64,000 nucleotides of DNA, from assembly GCF_022698165.1 (NCBI RefSeq), contig NZ_JALDAY010000006.1, positions 496,001 through 560,000 of the forward strand. The letters run 5' to 3'. The stretch comes from Streptomyces cylindrosporus. Lineage in GTDB: Bacteria > Actinomycetota > Actinomycetes > Streptomycetales > Streptomycetaceae. The position numbers were made by a program, and so were the translations under genes. Positions 58,121 to 64,000 of the stretch are shown piece after piece (within the stretch, counting starts at the first letter, position 1; each line of letters opens with the position of its first letter). The notes under the pieces are model-generated. The model had not been told where the DNA came from and searched no databases. It saw only the letters and a program-made list of their open reading frames with translations.

Positions 58121-58367
58121 TGGTGAGGGTTCCTTCCTCGCAAGGCGGCCGGGATCACCAACCGCCCTGAGGCATGGCGCAGTTGGGCGCCATGGGGGCT
58201 GGTCGGGCCCCGGAACGAAACCCTTTCGGATGAGTCATGGACATGTAAAGCCGAAATCATCGCTTTCAGCGCGAAATATGGCAATACTTTGCAAATCCAT
58301 GTCACACGGTGATCGAGAGGTGACCAACTGCGTGTCGACTACGGAGATGTGACGAGACGGAAGAAAG

Positions 58368-59624
58368 TTGCCTCGCGTGAATGTGACTCATCTCGCATCC
58401 AGGAGCGCCCTGCTGGGGACGGTCGTGCTCTCCCTTCTCACCGTCCCGGCGCACGCCACCCCGGCCGAGTCGCTGCCGAAACCGGACATCACCGGCCTCC
58501 AGGGCGTTCTGCGCACCGCGCTCCGGCAGGGCGCGCCGGGGGCGATCGCACGCGTCGACGACCGGGGCACGGTCCGGACCACGGCCGTCGGCCTCGCCGA
58601 CCGCCGCAGCGGACGGGCCGTCTCCAACGCCGACCGGTTCCGCATCGGCAGTGTCACCAAGGTGTTCTCGGCGGTGGTGCTGATGCAGTTGGCGGACGAG
58701 GGGAAGCTGAACCTGGACGCCTCGGTCGACCGCTATCTGCCGGGGCTGCTGCCCGACCGCTCCATCACGGTGCGGCAGGTCCTCGGCCACCGCAGCGGCC
58801 TGTACGACTACACGAACGACATGTTCGCGCGCTCGGTCGCCGGCTTCGAGGCCGTGCGCACCAAGGTCTTCACCTATCGCCAGCTGGTGAACCGCTCCCT
58901 GCGGCACGCCCGCACCAACCGGCCCGGCGCCGCGTACTCGTACTCCAACACCAACTTCGTCGTCGCCGGCATGCTCATCGAGAAGCTGACCGGCCACTCC
59001 GTGCACACCGGGTACCAGAACCGCATCATCAAGCCGCTCAAGCTGCGCGACACCTTCTACGTGCACCCCGGCACGAGGATCCCCGGCCGCCACGCGAGCG
59101 GCTACCTCACCCCGGACAAGGCGGGCGCGCCCCTGATCGACGCGACGCGGCAGACGGTGTCCTGGGCGCAGAGCGCGGGCGCGATCATCTCCAGCACCCG
59201 CGACCTGAACACCTTCCTGTCCGCGCTGCTGCGCGGCCGCCTCACCTCGGCCGCGCAACTCCGGCAGATGGAACGGATGATCCCGGTGAACAGCACCCAG
59301 GCGTACGGCCTGGGGCTGCGCCGCCGCGACCTGTCGTGCGGGATCTCGGTGTACGGCCACACGGGCGCCGTCCAGGGCTACTACACGTACGCGTTCGCCA
59401 CGAAGGACGGCCGCCGCAGCCTCGCGGCGATGGCCAACACCTCCAACAACGGGGCGGTGCTCAACACCATGCTGGTCACCCTGGAGTCGGCGTTCTGCGG
59501 CAAGCAGGCGAAGCCGCGGAACGTCACGGCCGGATCGTCAGCCAGTCCGGGCGCGCGACCCGAGGGCCTCCCTTCGCGGCCAGGCAGAGGGAGTGAACAC
59601 CGGACAGCCGACGGGGCAGAGTGA
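58368..59624 (+). CDS. Secreted serine hydrolase, beta-lactamase/D-Ala-D-Ala carboxypeptidase class C fold
   Basis: About 418 residues. Signal peptide LLGTVVLSLLTVPAHA. Active-site motifs: SVTK (Ser95, Lys98), YSNTNF (YxN, near 186) and GHTGAVQG (HTG, near 325) define the penicillin-binding-protein-like serine hydrolase fold. Start uncertain: TTG at 58368 or GTG at 58377 or 58383; GGAAGAAAG lies upstream. The C-terminal 40 residues after FCGKQAKPRN are low complexity and run through the antisense CBM6-like remnant, so the 3' end may have been extended by loss of the original stop. Confidence 0.87.
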   Translation: MPRVNVTHLASRSALLGTVVLSLLTVPAHATPAESLPKPDITGLQGVLRTALRQGAPGAIARVDDRGTVRTTAVGLADRRSGRAVSNADRFRIGSVTKVFSAVVLMQLADEGKLNLDASVDRYLPGLLPDRSITVRQVLGHRSGLYDYTNDMFARSVAGFEAVRTKVFTYRQLVNRSLRHARTNRPGAAYSYSNTNFVVAGMLIEKLTGHSVHTGYQNRIIKPLKLRDTFYVHPGTRIPGRHASGYLTPDKAGAPLIDATRQTVSWAQSAGAIISSTRDLNTFLSALLRGRLTSAAQLRQMERMIPVNSTQAYGLGLRRRDLSCGISVYGHTGAVQGYYTYAFATKDGRRSLAAMANTSNNGAVLNTMLVTLESAFCGKQAKPRNVTAGSSASPGARPEGLPSRPGRGSEHRTADGAE

Positions 59625-59820
59625 CCGACCGCTCCTCCCAGGTGTCCGCCGCACCGGGGGCGCCCACAGCATCTGTACGGGCTGTGAGCCGAGGGGCCTT
59701 CGGCCTCGAAATAGCAGGCATTGGCTCTTGCATCCTTTCCGCAGTCGTGGCGATGTCGGGAAGCAGGTCGGCGGGCAGTGTGATGCGGATCGTCACCTCG
59801 TCCGGGTCGTAGTGCAATTT
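59524..59820 (-). pseudogene. CBM6-like carbohydrate-binding remnant
   Basis: On the minus strand the frame ending at a TGA at 59526-59524 encodes ADTWEERSVTLPRRLSGVH, then SLCLAAKGGPRVARPDWLTI. This matches the C-terminal pattern of CBM6 modules (W-x-V-x-LP-SGVH-L-L-V-x-DW-x-x-F/I). Upstream in the same frame LHYDPDEVTIRITLPADLLP is of unknown origin and no catalytic domain or plausible start follows. Part of it lies antisense to the serine hydrolase 3' end. Probably the tail of a lost glycoside hydrolase. Confidence 0.4.
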
Positions 59821-59973
59821 CGGCCTTTCTCTCGGACCGCGTGTTCGGCCCCGAGTGGGGGCGCGCAGGATCTCGCACACCGACGACTCTGCCGGGTGTC
59901 CAGGAGACTCCGCGTGGGTTCCTTCTGCCCGCAAGCGCATGCACTTCGTCCGGTTGAGCATGGGGGCTGAGAC

Positions 59974-60434
59974 ATGATCGTGCGGCCTTGTCAGGAGCGC
60001 TGTCAGCATTTCACGTTGTCACCGGACGACGACCGGTTCCTGCGTGGTCTGCATGATGTCCGTCATCTCGTGAGCGGCGAATGGGCCTGGGACGTTCTCA
60101 CGGCCCTCCGCCAAGGTCCGCTGCGGTACACGAGCCTCCTCAACACCATTCGTTCCAAGGACACAGGAACCGGCTGGCCGAGCAAACAACACCGGCTTTT
60201 GCGTGATGGCCCGTTGAATCGGACTCTTCGCCGACTTGAACAAGGCGATCTCGTCACACACCACCGCGAACCCGTCTTCCCTACCGCGTCACCTACGAGC
60301 TCTCGCCCGGCGGCCAGGAACTCCTCGACGAAGGCACCCCCCTGGCCACATGGGCCCTCAATCACAGGGGTCTCGTGGACCGGGCTCGGCAACGCCGCCA
60401 TATCGAAAGCGCCGCGCACCATGAACCGGGCTGA
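59974..60434 (+). pseudogene. HxlR-family regulator, frameshifted
   Basis: The first frame gives MIVRPCQERCQHFTLS... and a clear HxlR winged helix (SGEWAWDVLTALRQGPLRYTSLLNTI ... LNRTLRRLEQGDLVTHHREPV). At about 60275-60282 the frame breaks. From 60279 another frame continues PYRVTYELSPGGQELL and DEGTPLATWALNHRGLVDRA to a TGA ending at 60434, exactly the rest of an HxlR protein. A -1/+2 shift therefore separates two halves of one gene. Either a true pseudogene or a sequencing error; without the shift the protein would be about 153 residues. Confidence 0.8.
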
Positions 60435-60601
60435 CCTCGCTGCCGGGGACTGCGGCCGAGGCCGGGCTCTGCGACCTGTGTTCCGGCGTGCCGCAGGGCT
60501 CGGCGGCAGCGCGTCGGAAGCTAGTGCCGCCGTACGACGATGAGTACCTTCCAGGTCCGATGCCGTCCGGTCAGCCTTGCGCCGGGGCCTGTGGAGCGAG
60601 C

Positions 60602-61219
60602 TCAAAGGCCTTGTACGTCTCCGCGGTCGCCTGCGTTGCCATCTGTGTCGGTGTCGCGTTGATGGCTGCGGCGGGCGTCTCGGTCGAAAATGCCCATGAT
60701 CTCGCACGGTCCCCCTGCGGAGCCGATGGCGTGCGGCATCATGGTGGGGAACTCCGCGGCCTGGTTGGTCTCGATGCGCAAGCGCCGGTGCCCGAGCATG
60801 AGGGTGGCGGTGCCGGACAGCACCACGAGCCATTCACGGCCGGGGTGGGCGCGCATGCGGGCGGGATTGTCGGGCGGCGGTTCGGTCATCCGCTGACGCA
60901 TGACGCTCATGCCGGGGTCGCCCTTTATGGGCCAGCGCATCAGGCCGTGGGTGCCGTCGATCATCGGGCTGATGACGACATCGTCGGCGGCGTTCTCCAC
61001 GAGCTGGTCCAGGGTGGTGTCCAGGGCGCGGGCCAGGGTGACGAGTTGGTCCAGGGCGAGGCGGCGCCGGCCGTTCTCGATGCGGCTCAGTGAGGACTGG
61101 CTGAGGTTGGCGCGGGTGGCCAGTTCCTCCAGGGACCAGCCCTGGGCGACCCGCAGGGCGCGGATCCGTTTGCGTACGAGGCCGTCCAGCTGGCCGTCTT
61201 CTTGCGTCATAGGCAACAT
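60602..61219 (-). CDS. XRE-family regulator with cupin domain
   Basis: 205 residues: an N-terminal HTH (IRALRVAQGWSLEELATRANLSQSSLSRIENGRRRLALDQL) joined to a C-terminal cupin fold (EWLVVLSGTATLMLGHRRLRI; FPTMMPHAIGS). Such XRE-cupin regulators sense small ligands and commonly control transporters or catabolic genes next door. AGGGG is 6 nt before the ATG at 61219. It is divergent from the truncated flavoprotein and the DHA2 transporter, which may be its targets. Confidence 0.9.
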   Translation of the reverse strand: MLPMTQEDGQLDGLVRKRIRALRVAQGWSLEELATRANLSQSSLSRIENGRRRLALDQLVTLARALDTTLDQLVENAADDVVISPMIDGTHGLMRWPIKGDPGMSVMRQRMTEPPPDNPARMRAHPGREWLVVLSGTATLMLGHRRLRIETNQAAEFPTMMPHAIGSAGGPCEIMGIFDRDARRSHQRDTDTDGNAGDRGDVQGL

Positions 61220-61304
61220 CGTATGCCCCTAGTGCAATGTGGGCTTAGCGTCGACCACGGCTGGTCCGGTACGGCGCGGGCCTCGTACGACGAAGGGGCG
61301 CGGC

Positions 61305-61493
61305 ATGTCTTTGCGGACTTCCCGCTGCGAGAGCGACGGCCTGCCCGTCGAGACTGTGGACGCGGTGGTGATCGGCGGCGGGGCCGCGGGCCTGAACGGT
61401 GCGCTGACGTCGGCGCGTTCGCGCCGCTCGGTCGTCGTGACCGACAGCCGTATTCCGCCGCACGTCCCCGCCAGGCGCGACATCGGCGCCTGA
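61305..61493 (+). pseudogene. Truncated thioredoxin-reductase-like flavoprotein
   Basis: AAGGGG and ATG lead into 62 codons: VETVDAVVIGGGAAGLNGAL and TSARSRRSVVVTDSRIPPHV, the FAD-binding N-terminus of a pyridine-nucleotide-disulphide oxidoreductase, then a stop after VPARRDIGA. The remaining 250 or more residues are absent; the DHA2 transporter begins 111 nt later. The start signals are intact but the product cannot be a working enzyme. In other streptomycetes such a flavoprotein may sit between the XRE-cupin gene and the transporter. Confidence 0.75.
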
Positions 61494-61604
61494 CCGGCAC
61501 CCGTACCCCACCCCGCACCACCCCGCGATCTTCTTTCCGCCTCGCCCGGGACCCGCTCCGGTGACGAGCCCTGCCCGCACGCCCTCACTTTTGGAGACCC
61601 TCCC

Positions 61605-63206
61605 ATGCCTACGAACCCGCCCCCCACCAGGGCAGCTGCCAAAGTGCCCGGCGGGGCCGCACCCGACGCACGCCAGTTGCGCACGATCCTGATCGCCGTG
61701 TCGATCGCGCTGATGGCCGTCATCGCCTCCGTGTCGGGTCTGAACGTGGCGCAGACGGACATGGCCGTCGAGTTCCACGCCTCCCAGGGCACCATTTTGT
61801 GGATCATCAACGTCTACACCCTGGCCCTGGCCTCGCTGCTGCTGCCGCTCGGAGCGCTCGGCGACCGCCTCGGCCGCAAGCCGATGCTGATCACCGGCCT
61901 GCTCGTGTTCGGCGTCGCCAGCGCACTGTCGGGCCTGGCCCCCACCGCGGAGATCATGCTCGCCGCCCGCGTACTCAGCGGCATCGGCGCGGCGATCGTC
62001 ATGCCCATCACGCTCGCCGTGATCACCTCCACCTTCCCCGAGGAGCAGCGCGGCAAGGCCATCGGCGTATGGACCGGTGTCGCCGGAGGCGGCGGCATCC
62101 TGGGCATGTTCCTCTCCGCCCTCCTGGTCGACGTGGCCTCCTGGCGCTGGCTGTTCGTGCTGCCCATCGCGCTCATCGCCGTGGCCCTGGCCCTGACCAT
62201 GGGCTCGGTCCCCAACTCCCGCGAGCGCGCCGCGCACCCCTTCGACACCGTCGGTGCGCTGGCCTCCGTCATCGCCGTGGTCGGATTCATCTTCACCCTC
62301 CAGGAAGGCCCCGAGCACGGCTGGAGCGCTCCCGCCACCCTGATCGCGCTCGCCGTCGGCATCGTCGCCGGTGTCACGTTCGTGTGGTGGGAGCTGCGCT
62401 GCCGGGACGCCTCCCTGCTGGACGTCCGCCTCTTCGGTGAACGCCGGCTGGCCGGCGGGTCCGCGACTCTCCTGGTGGTCTTCGGCATTCAGGCCGGCAT
62501 CGCCGTCGTCCTCTTCCCCTTCCTCCAGGCCGTGCTCGGCTGGTCGGGGCTGCTGTCCACGCTCGCACTGATGCCGATGGCCGTGCTGATGATGATGACC
62601 TCCGGTCTGGCGCCCAAGCTCGCCGCGCGGATCGGCGCCCGCCTGACCATGGCCGGCGGCATCGCCCTGGGCGGCCTCGGCCTCGTCTCGATGGCGCTGT
62701 TCGTGTCCGTCGACGGCGGCTACCTGTCCATCCTGCCCGGCATGATCGCCATGGGCCTCGGCATGGGCCTGGCGATGACCCCCTCCACCGAAGCCATCAC
62801 TGCCTCCCTCCCCCGCGAGAAGCAGGGTGTGGCCTCCGCGCTCAACGACGTCACCCGCGAGTTCGGCACCGCGCTCGGTGTCGCCGTACTCGGCGCGCTG
62901 CTCTCGGCCGGCTACCAGAGCTCGATCGGCACCAAGCTCTCCGGCATCCCCCAGGGCACAGCAGACAGCGCCCGCGAAGGCATCGCCACCGCCATCGAAG
63001 CAGCCCAGGACGCCGGCGCGCAGAAGGACGCCGTCATCCATGCCGCCCAGCAGTCCTTCGTGAACGGCTGGCAGCAGGCCATGTGGGTGGGCGCCGCCGT
63101 CATGGCCGCCATGGTCCTCTACGTCCTCGCCCGTGGCCCCAAGAACACGCCCGCCACCCCCGCACCCCCGGCCGAAACGAACACCGACCCCGTTCCCACC
63201 CAATGA
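61605..63206 (+). CDS. DHA2-family MFS drug transporter (EmrB/QacA-like)
   Basis: 533 residues with about 14 hydrophobic helices, typical of the 14-TM DHA2 exporters. Motif A is seen as GALGDRLGRKPML after helix 2, and motif C-like GGGGILGMFLSALLVD after helix 5. The C-terminus is a soluble Pro/Thr-rich tail. Drug or metabolite export by proton antiport is the family role. GGAG lies about 8 nt before the ATG. Probably controlled by the divergent XRE-cupin regulator. Confidence 0.93.
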   Translation: MPTNPPPTRAAAKVPGGAAPDARQLRTILIAVSIALMAVIASVSGLNVAQTDMAVEFHASQGTILWIINVYTLALASLLLPLGALGDRLGRKPMLITGLLVFGVASALSGLAPTAEIMLAARVLSGIGAAIVMPITLAVITSTFPEEQRGKAIGVWTGVAGGGGILGMFLSALLVDVASWRWLFVLPIALIAVALALTMGSVPNSRERAAHPFDTVGALASVIAVVGFIFTLQEGPEHGWSAPATLIALAVGIVAGVTFVWWELRCRDASLLDVRLFGERRLAGGSATLLVVFGIQAGIAVVLFPFLQAVLGWSGLLSTLALMPMAVLMMMTSGLAPKLAARIGARLTMAGGIALGGLGLVSMALFVSVDGGYLSILPGMIAMGLGMGLAMTPSTEAITASLPREKQGVASALNDVTREFGTALGVAVLGALLSAGYQSSIGTKLSGIPQGTADSAREGIATAIEAAQDAGAQKDAVIHAAQQSFVNGWQQAMWVGAAVMAAMVLYVLARGPKNTPATPAPPAETNTDPVPTQ

Positions 63207-63316
63207 CCATATGAAAGCCGGGCGACCGGCACACCCCACCGTGCGGCAGGCATCCGCGACTTCACAGTGCCTGCCGCAGCCTGTACGTCAGTCGTCTGGT
63301 ACTGCAGACCCGCAGG

Positions 63317-64000
63317 TCAGGTTGGATTCTCCCAGAGGCGTACCGTGCCGTCGTCGCCAGCTGTCGCCAGCTGTCGCCAGGAAGCGTCCGTCGGAGCTGA
63401 AGTCCATGCAGGCGACCGCGTTCATGTGGCCATGGAGCGTCCTGACACGCGTCGGTGTTCCGGCCGTGGACCACAGCTCGATGATGCCGTCGCTGCGCCA
63501 GTCTTGGTTGAGCACAGCCACGGGAGCGGTGGCAAGGAGTGGCCTGCTCGGGTGGAAGGTCGCGCTGGTGGAGGCTGATAGCCCCTTCGCAGAGCGGCGC
63601 CACATTCCGTCGGATCCGAGCCGCCAGAGGTCGCAGCGAGCGCCGGTCACAAGGAGGCAGTCGTCGTGCGGACTGGCCAGCACACCTTCCGGCAAGTCTC
63701 CGTTGGAGTCCTGCTACTCCGAGGCGAGAAAGAGCTGCTGACCGTGCTCCTTGAACTCGGGTGCTCGGTAAGCGACAACGGGTCCGCCTGCAACACCGAC
63801 CGTCAACTCGCCCTGACGCTGACCGTCGACTCCGTAACGGCATACGAAGTAGCCGTCGTAATTGGAGGATTCGCCAGTCCACGAATACTCGCCAGCGAGG
63901 TAGCCACCCTTGGGGTGGAAGGTGAAGGATTGCGCCGTTTTGAGTTTCCAACTGGCCCGCAGGGTCACGGGTCCGGGCCCAACGGACCAGAGTTGTATGT
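63317..64000 (-). pseudogene. WD40-repeat protein, broken and cut by the window edge
   Basis: The minus strand carries WD40 blades: IQLWSVGPG near the edge, SFTFHPKGGYLAGEY, DLWRLGSDGMW, ATFHPSRPLLATAP, IIELWSTAG and HMNAVACMDFSSDGRFLATA. An in-frame TAG (63716-63714) follows QQLFLASE. Near the 3' end an extra copy of a 10-bp repeat shifts the frame. Removing one copy restores LATAGDDGTVRLWENPT and a TGA at 63319-63317, a normal last blade. Two independent lesions mark this as a pseudogene. Its N-terminus lies beyond 64000; such WD40 tails often end large STAND or kinase proteins. Confidence 0.8.
63353..63380. repeat. 10-bp tandem repeat inside the WD40 pseudogene
   Basis: The unit CTGTCGCCAG occurs 2.8 times without interruption (63353-63360 partial, 63361-63370, 63371-63380). 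Because 10 is not a multiple of 3, each gain or loss of a unit changes the reading frame; two copies give an intact WD40 end. Confidence 0.9.

Noticed and set aside
56216..58126. 636-codon plus-strand open frame opposite the M4 peptidase
   Set aside because: The opposite strand has signal peptide, HEXXH and full M4 layout; this frame is Gly/Val/Arg repeats without any domain.
59621..59812. Short plus-strand ORF after the serine hydrolase (63 codons)
   Set aside because: No RBS, overlaps the end of the hydrolase and lies opposite the CBM6-like frame; not supported as a gene.
60435..60601. Possible small gene between the HxlR pseudogene and the XRE-cupin gene
   Set aside because: No frame with RBS or consistent coding bias; only the tail of the unshifted HxlR frame runs through it.

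Overview
The window is high-GC DNA with the gene style of a Streptomyces or a close actinomycete relative. The evidence is a GlgE-pathway maltokinase and branching enzyme pair, a WhiB-family iron-sulphur regulator, a SigB-type stress sigma factor beside an RsbW-like ATPase, DUF5133, a LAL-type LuxR regulator, twin-arginine secreted glycosidases, NB-ARC/TPR proteins, many GTG starts, and several apparently leaderless genes. No rRNA or tRNA gene, CRISPR array or intact insertion sequence was seen. The layout looks like chromosomal-arm DNA: small independent regulons, with a decayed stretch at the right end.

Left part (1-13.8 kb): the tail of maltokinase and glgB close an alpha-glucan operon. 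Then come a GCS2-type carboxylate-amine ligase, a FadD-like acyl-CoA synthetase, a type II NADH dehydrogenase and a FUSC membrane protein. A stress-regulation block follows (ANTAR-GAF protein, DUF5133, SigB-family sigma factor, RsbW-like ATPase, a small protein, a free-standing cyclic-nucleotide-binding protein). Inside it lies a compact structured RNA candidate with its own terminator at 13130-13217.

Middle (13.8-37.5 kb): an MFS exporter, a divergent lysE/lysG pair, an SDR and LysR divergent pair around a perfect palindrome, a TetR and saccharopine-dehydrogenase-like divergent pair, a WhiB protein, a two-component system, an L,D-transpeptidase lipoprotein and a secreted M1 peptidase. Next are a translationally coupled GntR / beta-domain protein / GMC oxidoreductase operon, a KstD-like flavoprotein with its TetR regulator, an AlkB-family dioxygenase, an MBL hydrolase, a DUF4032 kinase-like protein, a universal stress protein and a VOC protein.

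Accessory core (37.4-42.0 kb): a minus-strand array of a TPR-less NB-ARC protein, a full NB-ARC/TPR protein, and a 141-residue helical protein. The third ends in a short Gly/Asn/Gln-rich tail resembling the amyloid-signalling motifs associated with bacterial NLR-like proteins. This is the best candidate for an undescribed signalling or defence system here.

Right part (42.3-64 kb): a coupled operon of a receiver-flavoprotein fusion, a cNMP-binding histidine kinase and a UBP-type zinc finger; a giant LuxR regulator; a ROK-controlled glycan operon (GH27, GH95, SGNH esterase); a hypothetical zinc-ribbon protein; a secreted M4 protease; and a secreted serine hydrolase. From 59.5 kb on, broken genes predominate: a CBM6-like remnant, a frameshifted HxlR regulator, a truncated flavoprotein, and a WD40 gene broken by a stop codon and an extra 10-bp repeat unit. 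Intact XRE-cupin and DHA2 transporter genes lie among them.
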